From assembly GCF_002797415.1 (NCBI RefSeq), contig NZ_KZ454944.1:3056665-3120664 (forward strand): a stretch of DNA of 64,000 nucleotides, given 5' to 3'. A program made the position numbers and the translations under genes. The DNA comes from Bacillus alkalisoli (GTDB lineage Bacteria > Bacillota > Bacilli > Bacillales > Bacillaceae_I). This document shows, piece by piece, positions 40,627-49,224 of the stretch. A model generated the notes under the pieces. The model saw only the letters and a program-made list of their open reading frames with translations. It did not search any database and was not told the DNA's origin. How positions within the stretch are numbered: position 1 is the stretch's first letter; each line of letters opens with the position of its first letter.

Positions 40627-41254
40627 ACTGTTTATATAGTTTTGCCTTCACAATTAACCTAAATTCATCTGAATAAAGTGGCTCACAAGTTATTAAAGTA
40701 AGCTCTGCTTCATCTGTTGGGTCAAGGACAGATAGGTCATCAGGGAGAACGACTAAAATGTCATACACTTCGAATTTGTATTCTCCACTAAGTGTTTCTA
40801 AATACACGATGTCACCTATCTCCACTTCTCCCATACGGTGGAAAAACTGCCCGTACGTATGACTTCGATGTCCAGCTATTGCTATATTACTATTTTCTTC
40901 AGGTAAAGATGTAGAAGTCATCCATCCAACTGCATTTTTCAATACATCATTTGTTACACCTGGTGCTATCATAACATCAACATTAATGGATGGTATCTTT
41001 AACTGTCCAACTAGACCACTTTCCATAATTTTTTCTCGAAAAGGATTAGTTGGGGGTGTTAAAGAAGACCTCTCTTCTTTTGTTAAAAATTTTTCTTCAG
41101 AATTATCTGAAGCATACGCACGATTTAATGAGTTCCACTCTGAACGTAACGTGGATTGTGATTCGTTAACGGACCAGTTGTGATAAAGTGGTAGACATAA
41201 AAATAATATGCCAATAGCTATTAAACTTACACTAAGAATTCTCCATTTATTCAT
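40625..41254 (-). CDS. Class D sortase
   Basis: 209-aa membrane-anchored transpeptidase. TM near residues 7-24 (LSVSLIAIGILFLCLPLY), then the beta-barrel. Catalytic His129 is in IAIAGHRSHTYG, Cys190 in LTLITCEPLYS (TLxTC) and Arg199 in DEFRLIVKA. GQLKIPSINVDVMIAPGV near 83 and NDVLKNAVGWM near 102 fit class D. The stop lies 4 bp inside the strand of the terminator shared with chrA. Its gene is 10 bp downstream of an LPXTG protein gene, so that protein is very likely its substrate. Confidence 0.93.
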   Translation of the reverse strand: MNKWRILSVSLIAIGILFLCLPLYHNWSVNESQSTLRSEWNSLNRAYASDNSEEKFLTKEERSSLTPPTNPFREKIMESGLVGQLKIPSINVDVMIAPGVTNDVLKNAVGWMTSTSLPEENSNIAIAGHRSHTYGQFFHRMGEVEIGDIVYLETLSGEYKFEVYDILVVLPDDLSVLDPTDEAELTLITCEPLYSDEFRLIVKAKLYKQ

Positions 41255-41264
41255 GATGATAACC

Positions 41265-42593
41265 CTATACTTGAATGTTTGTAACTGGTTTAAAACGGAA
41301 GAACAACACAGAACCTGCCGCTACCAATAATGTTCCTACTGCAAGGTAAATCCAACTTGATAACCACGAACCTGTTTTCGGAAGGGCAACAACAGATAAA
41401 TTCTCTTGATTTACATTTTGTAAACTCCCAGTACTGCCAGTATTCGTATTAACTGGTGAAATAGGTAGTTGCTCCATTGTTTCTTCCTCTTCAACTGCTT
41501 CTATTGATTCTACTGACTCTTCTACTTCTTCTGTTCCTTCAGTCACTTCACTATTTTCGCTAATTGCCACAAACTCTAAAATTGTATCAACAGAAAATTC
41601 GATATCCTGTTCATCCGTAATTAACCTTAAGATAAAATCGTTATTGTTTAAGTTAGCAACACCATTTATAAAAAACGCTTCCAAATCTAAAACGATTTCT
41701 TCATCGTAAGTTTCTAGAACAACGGAAAGGATATTGTTTTGATGGAATACAGGCTTTCCATTCATCTGCCTAACTTTATCCCAAACCATAAATTCTGGTA
41801 GTACTATTTGAACTTCTAACGTATTAAATCGCTCTTTTACTAATCCTGATAAATGCACCTTCATATTGGCCTTCCACTGTTCCTTGTCTTTTTGGACGAT
41901 TGACCCTTTTAATTGCCCTTTAACGTACACTGGGTCTTTCACAATATTCTCACGAGGTAGTATTGTTATAAGAATATCATTTAACTCTAGTACATCGCTT
42001 TCCTCTCCAATATTTCCAGTTACCTTTGCATTGATCGTTTTCTGCAGGATACCTGGAGTCGCATTGACAAGGATTGATTTAGTAAATGTTAACTTTTCTA
42101 AAGCTTCCATTGTTCCTAAAGAAAAGATTACATTGTTCTGATTGTTCGTAACTATACTTTCGTCTAAAAGGGTAATAGAATTGTCTAATTTCAATTCTAC
42201 TAAAACATCGGTAAGTGGTTCTTCACGTTTGTTTTCTATATTAATAGTAAGGTGAAGCATATATTCATTTTCTTTTTCAGCGGTTGGTTCTGCTACCACA
42301 TCCACCGAACCACTAATATGTCCTTCCCCTACTAAATCATTTTCTTCAACTTTTACTTCTTCCTCTACCAACTCTACCTCTTCTGATACATCATTAACAA
42401 TTTCTTCTTCAACATCCATGGTCTTTTCTTCTTTTTTCCCGTCAGCATGCTCTTCCGATTCATTTGTTACCAACACTACAACTTCTTCACCTTCTACTTG
42501 CTCAAACCCTTTTTCTTCTTGCTCTGATGCTAATACTAACGTTGGACTTACGATTAACAAAATAGATAGAAATAAAGTGCCAAAAATCTTCAA
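41265..42593 (-). CDS. LPXTG-anchored surface protein (sortase substrate)
   Basis: 442 aa. TTG start at 42593 after AAGGGAGGAAATATT; the signal peptide KIFGTLFLSILLIVSPTLVL ends at ALA-SEQ. The N-terminal ~70 mature residues are extremely acidic (EEEIVNDVSEEVELVEEEVK). Then come beta-sandwich regions (LHLTINIENKREEPLTDVLV, KVHLSGLVKERFNTLEVQIV), resembling isopeptide or DUF11-like adhesive folds. A second acidic stretch (VESIEAVEEEETMEQL) leads to LPKTG at residues 404-408, a TM helix and a basic RFKP tail. It is coupled to the class D sortase. Confidence 0.88.
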   Translation of the reverse strand: MKIFGTLFLSILLIVSPTLVLASEQEEKGFEQVEGEEVVVLVTNESEEHADGKKEEKTMDVEEEIVNDVSEEVELVEEEVKVEENDLVGEGHISGSVDVVAEPTAEKENEYMLHLTINIENKREEPLTDVLVELKLDNSITLLDESIVTNNQNNVIFSLGTMEALEKLTFTKSILVNATPGILQKTINAKVTGNIGEESDVLELNDILITILPRENIVKDPVYVKGQLKGSIVQKDKEQWKANMKVHLSGLVKERFNTLEVQIVLPEFMVWDKVRQMNGKPVFHQNNILSVVLETYDEEIVLDLEAFFINGVANLNNNDFILRLITDEQDIEFSVDTILEFVAISENSEVTEGTEEVEESVESIEAVEEEETMEQLPISPVNTNTGSTGSLQNVNQENLSVVALPKTGSWLSSWIYLAVGTLLVAAGSVLFFRFKPVTNIQV

Positions 42594-42670
42594 AATATTT
42601 CCTCCCTTTAGTAGATTCCTAGATTTACTACCCATAACAAAAGAAGGAAAAACATAAAATTTCAACAAAA

Positions 42671-42700
42671 GGTGCCAGGCACTCGTCGACTTTTGTCGAA
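42671..42700 (-). repeat. REP-like palindrome with TTGTCGAA tail
   Basis: GGTGCCAGGCACT (42671-42683) followed by CGTCGACTTTTGTCGAA; the tail resembles the other copies but holds GTCGAC. It lies between the LPXTG gene start and the SDR gene end. Confidence 0.72.
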
Positions 42701-42716
42701 AAGCACCTAGCATCTG

Positions 42717-43466
42717 TTATTCTTCGTATAACATTTTTCTTGTCATTCCACCATCTACTACTAGGTTGGTTCCTGTAACAAAGTTGTTTTCTGGTGAAGT
42801 TAAATAAAGGCATGCACGTGCAATGTCAGCAGGTTTGCCAACTCTGCCAGAAAAGTGTTGTTTATGGTCTTTTTCTCTTAGGTCATCGTACTCCCCAGTT
42901 TCAATCCATCCCGGTGAAATGGCATTTACCGTAATGCCATATTCACCTAACGTTGCGGCAAGCGCATGCGTAATTGCTACCATTCCACCTTTAGAAGCAG
43001 CATATGCTTCTGAATTAGGTTCAGACATCATCGCACGTGTAGAAGCAATATTAACAATCGATCCACCAGTTCCACCTTTACGCATCACTCTCGCTGCTTC
43101 TTTTGAACAAAGAAAAACACTTCTAAGATTTGTGCTTAAGACATCGTCCCATTCATTAAGCGACATTTCAAAAAACGGTTTGAATATAGATTTCCCAGCG
43201 TTATTAATGAGAATATCTACTTTAGAAAATTTGTCATGAACATGTGAAAATAATTGTTGGACACTTTCTTCTTTACTAACATCTGTTAGAACAAATTCTA
43301 CATTTCCACCGTTTTGCAATATATTTTCTTTAACACTTTTACCTGCTTCAATATCTATGTCTGCAAGTACAACATTAGCTCCATTTTCGGCATACATAGT
43401 TGCTATTTCTTTCCCGATACCGTTAGCCCCACCAGTCACGATAACAACCTTTTCTGTAAACTTCAT
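42717..43466 (-). CDS. SDR-family oxidoreductase
   Basis: 249 aa, classical short-chain dehydrogenase. NAD(P) site VTGGANGIGKEIATMYAENG at residue ~10, ADIDIE after beta-2 (Asp implies NAD preference), LINNAGKSIF near 86, active Tyr and Lys in SEAYAASKGGMVAITHALAA near 155-160, Ser in IVNIASTRAMMSEPNS, and INDISPGW-like region AISPGWIETGEYDDLR near 184. C-terminal TGTNLVVDGGMTRKM. Substrate unknown; GlcDH- or FabG-like fold. The start ATG follows AGAAAGAGGTGTAG. Confidence 0.92.
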   Translation of the reverse strand: MKFTEKVVIVTGGANGIGKEIATMYAENGANVVLADIDIEAGKSVKENILQNGGNVEFVLTDVSKEESVQQLFSHVHDKFSKVDILINNAGKSIFKPFFEMSLNEWDDVLSTNLRSVFLCSKEAARVMRKGGTGGSIVNIASTRAMMSEPNSEAYAASKGGMVAITHALAATLGEYGITVNAISPGWIETGEYDDLREKDHKQHFSGRVGKPADIARACLYLTSPENNFVTGTNLVVDGGMTRKMLYEE

Positions 43467-43481
43467 TTTCTACACCTCTTT

Positions 43482-44363
43482 CTAAGAAATGTCTTTCTCC
43501 AAGTAAACTAAAGTGTATATCTCTTCAAACCCTATCTTTTTATATAACCGAATGGCCTGTTCACTTTTTGCATTCACACATAACTGAATTTTGTTAATAG
43601 AATCAAAAGATAATAGCCAACTCACACCGTGCAATAGTAGTGCTTTCCCTATACCCTTACCTCTATACGCTGGACTAACTGCAAAAAACTCAATCGATGC
43701 ATCTCCAAATTCAGGATTTGCCTCCACATAAATATATCCAGCAAATTCACCATCTCTTTTACAAACAAATAGTTTATTAAGTTCATTGACGTTATCGATC
43801 ATTCGCTTGCCAGATAGGTAAGTGTTAGGAAAAATTTCGTTATGTAAATCAACAACAGCCATTCTTTCTTGGTCAGCCATTTCCTTCATTCCACCAATGT
43901 ATTGTTCCGCTAATTGTTCTTTTGTAATCGTTAAAATAGAGTGAAGTCCTTTTTCTTCAGCAGATTGTTTAACGGCAAAATCTAGACAATTTCTATTAGA
44001 TTCATTAACAAAGAAACTAAGAGTTTTTACTTCCCTAGGTACAATCTTTAGAATAGAGTCCCACATCAAATCACTAATCTTTCCTGATTTTGAATGCACT
44101 ACAAATGGACCCCATGTTTCGGCTTGTTCATTTTCTAAGTCAACATCAAATCCTAATACACCTACTAATTGGTTATCTTCATACGCCATTACAAAGCTTT
44201 TATGAAAAGGAATATCGCTGAAGTCATTCAAAAGAGCATTTTCAATCTCCTCTACCTTTGTACCGATATAACCGATGTGATGCTCGTTCTGTTTATTTAA
44301 GGTTCCTATGAAGCTCGCAATCTTGCATGCTTCTTTAATTGTAGGGAATGTAATAGAAATCAT
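43482..44363 (-). CDS. Double GNAT-domain acetyltransferase
   Basis: 293 aa. The N-terminal half (FVMAYEDNQLVGVLGFDVDL, residues 55-75) is a degenerate GNAT domain. The C-terminal half has GYIYVEANPEFGDASIEFFA, VSPAYRGKGIGKALLLHGVS (acetyl-CoA pyrophosphate loop near 227-243), KIQLCVNAKSEQAIRLYKKI and GFEEIYTLVYL near 285. Substrate unknown. It ends 15 bp before the SDR gene, so the two may be co-transcribed. ATG follows AGGAGGAAGTAGAC. Confidence 0.84.
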   Translation of the reverse strand: MISITFPTIKEACKIASFIGTLNKQNEHHIGYIGTKVEEIENALLNDFSDIPFHKSFVMAYEDNQLVGVLGFDVDLENEQAETWGPFVVHSKSGKISDLMWDSILKIVPREVKTLSFFVNESNRNCLDFAVKQSAEEKGLHSILTITKEQLAEQYIGGMKEMADQERMAVVDLHNEIFPNTYLSGKRMIDNVNELNKLFVCKRDGEFAGYIYVEANPEFGDASIEFFAVSPAYRGKGIGKALLLHGVSWLLSFDSINKIQLCVNAKSEQAIRLYKKIGFEEIYTLVYLEKDIS

Positions 44364-44424
44364 GTCTACTTCCTCCTAAATATGTGGTAAAACAATCATA
44401 ACATTCTTTTGAAACAAAAATAAA

Positions 44425-44455
44425 ACGCATAGGCTCATTCTCTGAACCTATGCGT
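44425..44455 (-). terminator. Terminator of the ABC cassette (minus strand)
   Basis: ACGCATAGGCTC and GAACCTATGCGT pair; on the minus strand the hairpin is followed by TTTTATTTTTG. It follows the 28-aa peptide gene at 44485. Confidence 0.84.
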
Positions 44456-44484
44456 CACCCTAATTTATATAAATTGTAAGTTGT

Positions 44485-44571
44485 TTAAAAAGGAGCGGGT
44501 ACCAATAAAAAATAATACATATATAAAATTAATAAAAAGATTACAAGTAAAATAAAAAACGCAACTTTCAA
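44485..44571 (-). CDS. Tiny membrane peptide (28 aa)
   Basis: TTG start at 44571, preceded by AAGGGAGGAATACTAG. The product is MKVAFFILLVIFLLILYMYY then FLLVPAPF: one TM helix and a Pro-rich end. It is the last gene of the GntR/ABC cassette, before the terminator at 44425. Size and strong ribosome site suggest a regulatory or accessory peptide of the transporter; unproven. Confidence 0.55.
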   Translation of the reverse strand: MKVAFFILLVIFLLILYMYYFLLVPAPF

Positions 44572-44595
44572 CTAGTATTCCTCCCTTGTATTTCA

Positions 44596-44632
44596 ACAGT
44601 ATTACAGGTGCCTGGCACCCGTAATATTGTTT
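44596..44632. repeat. REP-like palindrome, 37 bp
   Basis: AACAGTATTACAGGTGCC, central T, then GGCACCCGTAATATTGTT: arms of 18 bp with two mismatches. It sits between the cassette and the 28-aa peptide gene. Confidence 0.86.
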
Positions 44633-44658
44633 AAACATCCCTGTAATTTTTGTTAATA

Positions 44659-45375
44659 TTATTTGCCTATTTCGTATAGGTAGACGTGGTTTTCGTCATG
44701 GATGATTTCGATGTTTTTTGGGACACGGAGATAGATAATTTCATCACTAATGTATGAATAGTCATGGTTCATTCCGTATGGATTTTTATCTGTAAATAAA
44801 TAGAACGGAAATCCATGTTGCACAACACCAATCCTTAATTCTTGTTCATACATTCGAGTAATCTCTATTTTCCCCTCGTCTACCGTTACATTTACTGGGT
44901 CAAATTTGTCGGAAAAGTCCACTCCGTTATCAATTACACGTCGCTTAATTACTAACATTTCTACTTTATTTCCATCTTCCTCCAGACGCTCTACTACTAC
45001 TTCTAACGGGTTGTATTCGTGAAAATGTTTTAGAATTAACTTATTTTCAGGAAGACTAAACTCACTTCGCTTTTGGATTAGTTTTTCATCAACTGATGAA
45101 ATCCTGCCAGCATAAATCTCCTCGGATATCTTAAATTGTTCAGATGACTCAAACTCTCTTTCTGCTAAATCTACCTTCACCTCTTCAGAATGTATAAAAG
45201 GTGAAACAACAAGTGCAACTATTAAGATTCCAACATAACCATACAATATAGTGAACCTTTTTCTTGAAGAAGAATATTTATTCTTTGCTTTATCTCTTCC
45301 TCTAACTAAGAACATAGTAAAAATAACAACCAAAACTAACAATATTAATGGCCATACTACCAATATAGCTGTCAT
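44659..45375 (-). CDS. Membrane protein of ABC cassette (hypothetical)
   Basis: 238 aa. TM1 is ILVVWPLILLVLVVIFTMFL (residues 4-23), then a basic loop RGRDKAKNKYSSSRKRF, TM2 LYGYVGILIVALVVSPFI (44-61) and a ~175-residue outside domain: EEIYAGRISSVDEKLIQKRS, LKHFHEYNPLEVVVERLEED and GNKVEMLVIKRRVIDNGVDF. It overlaps the permease gene by 4 bp, so it belongs to the cassette. The outer domain might be a bait or ligand part. No family recognised. Confidence 0.68.
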   Translation of the reverse strand: MTAILVVWPLILLVLVVIFTMFLVRGRDKAKNKYSSSRKRFTILYGYVGILIVALVVSPFIHSEEVKVDLAEREFESSEQFKISEEIYAGRISSVDEKLIQKRSEFSLPENKLILKHFHEYNPLEVVVERLEEDGNKVEMLVIKRRVIDNGVDFSDKFDPVNVTVDEGKIEITRMYEQELRIGVVQHGFPFYLFTDKNPYGMNHDYSYISDEIIYLRVPKNIEIIHDENHVYLYEIGK

Positions 45376-46109
45376 TGTCTAACCTCCATTCTTTTAGAAA
45401 GATAGACTGTTGCTGAAAACAACAAAAATACCGTAACTAATTGTTTAAGAAGAAAAAGAGAAAATATCTTTTCTTGAAAATAAAACTCAAAGATTGTTGG
45501 AATAAAAGACAGTTGCATCATGAACATCCCAATAAAAACAACTGGTAGCACAAACTTTAAGGTTGGTAACAACTGTGTTAACACACCTACAAAATATCCA
45601 ATAGAACTTACAAACAGCATAATCAAAATTGTCACGACAATGCCAGTCAAATACATCTTTAGAGTTATATCTAGGTCATGGTAAAAGATTGATGGCTTAT
45701 TCGAGTGATAAATGGAAGCAACCACATTCAACAAATGCCCTGATAAAATACTAGTAATAGCAGCAAAGATTGTAATGGAAACGAGAAACAATATATTAGA
45801 TAAGCTATAAGTCAATCGATTTGTAACGAAAGTAAAATCGTCTTCTCGATACACTTTCGTTGCCATAGTGAAAGAGATAATGAATGCCCACACGAGTGTA
45901 AAGCCAATCACTACATCTACAGAATAGTGAGCTCTCATTATTCCAACTCCACCAGAATAAGAACCAGATGAACTTGTACTTATAAGTGAAAATAACACAG
46001 CCATTAATTGAACTAATACTAAAGGAGTATATACATTCACTGACTTTAATTTATATAGGTACTGCTTTTTCACAATCTCAGAAACAGACGGTTTACTTAA
46101 ATACATCAT
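45372..46109 (-). CDS. ABC-2-type permease of the GntR cassette
   Basis: 245 aa, about six hydrophobic segments: VYTPLVLVQLMAVLFSLIST, VVIGFTLVWAFIISFTMATK, NILFLVSITIFAAITSILSG, MYLTGIVVTILIMLFVSSIG, LPVVFIGMFMMQLSFIPTIF, LKQLVTVFLLFSATVYLSKR. The layout matches small YtrC/YtrD-like ABC permeases. It overlaps the ATPase gene by 17 bp and the next gene by 4 bp. The cassette may respond to wall or membrane stress; the B. subtilis ytr operon is induced by lipid-II-binding antibiotics. Confidence 0.78.
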   Translation of the reverse strand: MMYLSKPSVSEIVKKQYLYKLKSVNVYTPLVLVQLMAVLFSLISTSSSGSYSGGVGIMRAHYSVDVVIGFTLVWAFIISFTMATKVYREDDFTFVTNRLTYSLSNILFLVSITIFAAITSILSGHLLNVVASIYHSNKPSIFYHDLDITLKMYLTGIVVTILIMLFVSSIGYFVGVLTQLLPTLKFVLPVVFIGMFMMQLSFIPTIFEFYFQEKIFSLFLLKQLVTVFLLFSATVYLSKRMEVRQ

Positions 46110-46995
46110 CTATTCCCCCTACCGTTTTATCTGTCATATAGACGCTTAAGTCACTTGCTGAAACCTTCGAAACATCCAATCCTTTAAGCCTTGCCATATC
46201 CAGCATTTCACTCGAAAAATCATTTTTCACAACCGTATATACTTTACCAAACTCTAATTCTTTCGTATGAATTCTGTCTTTACCAGCAAGCCAATCATCT
46301 AAAACCGGTGCTGGCCCCGTAAATGCCACTGCATATTCCTTAAACTCTTCAATGGGCATATGCAATACTACTTTCCCTTCGTTAATTAACAAAACATCTT
46401 CAATAATGTCTTCAATCTCTTCCATATGGTGACTTGATAATAGAATTGTTCTTGGATTTGCCAAGTAATCTTTCAGTAAAGCACGGTAAAAATCTTTCCG
46501 AACCGCTGCATCCATTCCAGTTGTTGGCTCATCGAATATCGTTAAAGCACATCTAGATGCCAACCCTAAAATCATATTAAACGTACTACTCTTTCCTTTT
46601 GATAAGCTTTGGTGGCTTTGCTTCGGATGGAAGCTAAAATAATCAAACAAACGCTGAGCCAACTCATGATCCCACCTCTCATAAAAGGTGCCAGTCACTT
46701 GTAATATTTCGGAAACATTCAGTGTCGCTGGAAGGCTCATTTTGTCGTCTACAAAAATGCTATTTGCTGAAACCAGTAAGTTATTGAATGGTCTTTCACC
46801 AAACACTTTTATATCTCCAGTAGTCTCATACATATATCCAGCTATCAACTTTAATAATGTTGATTTCCCTGCACCGTTTCTTCCAATTAGTCCTGTAATT
46901 TTATTTTGTTCAATCTGAAAAGTCGTATTTTTTAATGCGTAGTGAGTTCCCCCGTAGTATCTTTTAGAAACATCTTTACACTCTACTACATTCAT
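46093..46995 (-). CDS. ABC transporter ATPase, YtrB-like
   Basis: 300 aa. Walker A GLIGRNGAGKSTLLKLIAGY near 37-56, Q-loop region AGYMYETTGDIKVFGERPFN, Walker B TIFDEPTTGMDAAVRKDFYR near 165, and LSSHHMEEIEDIIEDVLLIN. The signature is LSKGKSSTFNMILGLASR (SxG type variation, LSKGK instead of LSGGQ), common in YtrB/GntR-linked ATPases. The C-terminal ~75 residues are an extension seen in YtrB. It overlaps the GntR gene by 4 bp (ATGA) and the permease by 17 bp. Confidence 0.92.
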   Translation of the reverse strand: MNVVECKDVSKRYYGGTHYALKNTTFQIEQNKITGLIGRNGAGKSTLLKLIAGYMYETTGDIKVFGERPFNNLLVSANSIFVDDKMSLPATLNVSEILQVTGTFYERWDHELAQRLFDYFSFHPKQSHQSLSKGKSSTFNMILGLASRCALTIFDEPTTGMDAAVRKDFYRALLKDYLANPRTILLSSHHMEEIEDIIEDVLLINEGKVVLHMPIEEFKEYAVAFTGPAPVLDDWLAGKDRIHTKELEFGKVYTVVKNDFSSEMLDMARLKGLDVSKVSASDLSVYMTDKTVGGIDDVFK

Positions 46996-47372
46996 CTTCC
47001 TTCCTCCCCGCTCTTCATTTCTTTAATCATCATGATCAATTCATCTTTTGTTACATTTAAACGTTCTGCTTCTATTACAACCTCGGCAACTAACCTTTTT
47101 AACGTATATGCTTTTCGCTTCGCCAAAATAATGTCCTGCGCTCCATTTGTTACAAACATTCCTAACCCTCTTTTCTTATAGAGAATTTGTTCATCTGCTA
47201 AGATGTTTAGTCCTTTTGCAGCTGTTGCAGGATTAATGTTAAAGACTTCTGCTAACTGATATTGGGAATAAACTTTTTCATCGTTTTTAAAATTCCCGTT
47301 TAAAATCTCTGTCTCCAACCACTCGGCTATTTGGACATAAATTGGTTTATCGTCATTTAGTTTCAAAATCAC
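46992..47372 (-). CDS. GntR-family regulator, YtrA-like
   Basis: 126 aa. Winged helix: LKLNDDKPIYVQIAEWLETE, QYQLAEVFNINPATAAKGLN, ILADEQILYKKRGLGMFVTN, then a short helical dimerisation part to RLNVTKDELIMMIKEMKSGE. The short C-terminus is typical of YtrA regulators, which repress their own ABC operon. GTG 47372 or TTG 47366 after AGGTGGTG are both plausible. Upstream, GTGTAATATAGTACATTAC reads as an imperfect inverted repeat close to the promoter, a candidate operator. Confidence 0.88.
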   Translation of the reverse strand: MILKLNDDKPIYVQIAEWLETEILNGNFKNDEKVYSQYQLAEVFNINPATAAKGLNILADEQILYKKRGLGMFVTNGAQDIILAKRKAYTLKRLVAEVVIEAERLNVTKDELIMMIKEMKSGEEGR

Positions 47373-47462
47373 ACCACCTATCCGACATAGTGCATTACTC
47401 TTGTAATGTACTATATTACACTTTCCAAAATAAAACAACTGTAATCGTTCGACAAAAAAATA

Positions 47463-47493
47463 AACACAGCCTCTTTAAAAGAAAGACTGTGTT
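47463..47493 (-). terminator. Terminator after the 65-aa gene region
   Basis: AACACAGCCTCTTT and AAAGACTGTGTT pair; minus strand continues TATTTTTTTGTCG. It separates the GntR promoter from the 65-aa gene. Confidence 0.72.
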
Positions 47494-47501
47494 CACTATG
47501 T

Positions 47502-47699
47502 TTAAACGAACTTCCAAATGTATAATCCTAATCCAGCTGCTAGAAATACAACTAAAGCGATATAAATGTAAGTTAGTCTTGATAAATTACCTTTTGTCGC
47601 GTTATCGTAGTTTTGATCACTGTTAGAAGCAAGTGAAATAGTGACAAATAAGCCACCAGCTAATATTATGATTGCAACCGCTATTAATAAATACGTCAT
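47502..47699 (-). CDS. Small membrane protein, two TM segments
   Basis: 65 aa. TM1 is LLIAVAIIILAGGLFVTISL (residues 4-23), then a loop ASNSDQNYDNATKGNLSRL and TM2 YIYIALVVFLAAGLGLYIW. The loop is Asn/Asp-rich, unusual for such a small protein. AGAAAGGAGATAAG lies upstream of the ATG. It is 21 bp downstream of hemAT on the same strand, so it may be co-transcribed. No family recognised. Confidence 0.66.
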   Translation of the reverse strand: MTYLLIAVAIIILAGGLFVTISLASNSDQNYDNATKGNLSRLTYIYIALVVFLAAGLGLYIWKFV

Positions 47700-47720
47700 C
47701 TTATCTCCTTTCTAACCCTA

Positions 47721-49013
47721 TTATTCCATGTCATTTGTTATCATTGTTAACTGATCTGCTGACAAAGCAACTTCTTCAAACGCCTTTCCTAATTCCAATA
47801 ACACATTTTTGAAAGCAACTAATTCGCTCTGAACTTTATTATTCTGCTCTTTCGTTTCACCCATCGTTCGGTTAATGTCTTTAAAATGATTTTCCGTTTC
47901 ATCCATTAATTCATTTCCACTTTCAACTGCTTTTATAATTTTATCGAGAGAAGCAGTTAATCGTGTTACTTGCGTATTTGTATTATTAATCAATTCAGAA
48001 ACATTCGAAACAGACTTCTTCGTTTCTTCCGAAAGCTTACGAACTTCTTGAGCTACGATTGAAAATCCTCTTCCATGTTCACCAGCTCTTGCTGCTTCAA
48101 TCGCAGCATTTAAAGACAACAAGTTTGTTTGATCTGCAATACTTGTTACGATATCTACAATATCCTGCATCTGCTGAGTTATATTTAATAAATTTTCTAC
48201 GTCACTTGAGATATCATGGACGGACGTTTGAATGTTATCCATATTTCCGTTTTGTTTTTCTATTTGTGCTTGTCCCTTTTGGGAACGGTCTTCGGCTAAC
48301 AACGATAGTTCCGTACCTTTATTAGCAAACGAAACAATCTCCTCTGATTGAACATTTAATTGATAGAAAGACGCATTTGTTTCTTCAGCAATCGCTGCTA
48401 AATTTTCCGCAGCCAAAGCAACACTCGTTCTAATCTCAGTCTTTTGTTTGGCAACTACTTCTTTTAATCGTTCTGTTTCAAGATCATAAGCTTCTAATAC
48501 TAATTGTTGCTCTAGATTTAATATTTTCGTAACGGCTCTAAAAGCCCTCAAGATCTCTTCTTTTGTTTCTAAATTCTCTTCTATTAAATCAGTCAAAGCT
48601 AACAATAAATCTTGGAATGCACACATGTACCATTTCGTTTGCAACCCTATTTTCACATGCATATGGGCAATTTTTGTTCTTTTATAGAAAAATTCCTCAT
48701 CTATTACACCATTAAACATTTCCGTAATATGACGTTTTAACGTTCCTCTTAATCTCTCAACGGAACTATGATCATTTATAATACTTTTCAGAGATTGTTC
48801 GTTTTCTAAGTTTTCATAAAACCTAATAACAATAGAATCTATTTTTTCTAAAACAAACGGCTCCAGACTTTTCATAATTTGCAAATCCGTTTTTGTTAAC
48901 CCAATCATAGAAATTTGCTTACTAATGGAGCTGTTATCTTTTATATTCAACACAACATTTTCATTTTCGAATTGTAGTTTTTTTATTTGTTTTTCCTTCT
49001 GTTTAAAAAACAT
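47721..49013 (-). CDS. hemAT: HemAT, heme-based aerotaxis transducer
   Basis: 430-aa soluble oxygen sensor for chemotaxis. An N-terminal globin-coupled sensor (residues ~30-180) has [39 protein letters not shown] and the proximal heme His in [18 protein letters not shown] (near 125). The methyl-accepting domain follows, with the hairpin tip [20 protein letters not shown] near 300 and [20 protein letters not shown]. It has no TM helix, as in B. subtilis HemAT (432 aa). Strong match in length and both domains. The start is ATG after GTATGT.. with weak ribosome site GGGGGTATG. Confidence 0.93.
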   Translation of the reverse strand: MFFKQKEKQIKKLQFENENVVLNIKDNSSISKQISMIGLTKTDLQIMKSLEPFVLEKIDSIVIRFYENLENEQSLKSIINDHSSVERLRGTLKRHITEMFNGVIDEEFFYKRTKIAHMHVKIGLQTKWYMCAFQDLLLALTDLIEENLETKEEILRAFRAVTKILNLEQQLVLEAYDLETERLKEVVAKQKTEIRTSVALAAENLAAIAEETNASFYQLNVQSEEIVSFANKGTELSLLAEDRSQKGQAQIEKQNGNMDNIQTSVHDISSDVENLLNITQQMQDIVDIVTSIADQTNLLSLNAAIEAARAGEHGRGFSIVAQEVRKLSEETKKSVSNVSELINNTNTQVTRLTASLDKIIKAVESGNELMDETENHFKDINRTMGETKEQNNKVQSELVAFKNVLLELGKAFEEVALSADQLTMITNDME

Positions 49014-49224
49014 GTTACATACCCCCGTATGTTTATGAGACCAATTTACTATCTATCATACACGTTTCGATGTACGAAAAATAGTGAAAAAACATTTACA
49101 CTATAAGAATAGTAAATACTTATTTTTTTCGCGCCACTAAAATTTCTCTTACAAGACAAACACCTAACACTAATAATTTTAATAAAGTATGTTGATGAGT
49201 CAATTTGATGAGAGGTGTGTGCAA

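Noticed and set aside
46688-46712. AGGTGCCAGTCACTTGTAAT inside the ABC ATPase gene resembles the REP core plus arm.
   Set aside because: It is in frame as part of the normal YtrB-like sequence (SEILQVTGTFYERW) with no length gain, so chance similarity is simpler than an insertion.
49189-49224. Upstream start of Mn-catalase (12 more residues).
   Set aside because: Family members begin at the (M/L)FYHVKDLQYNAK segment, and GAGAGGTGTG is well placed for TTG 49225.
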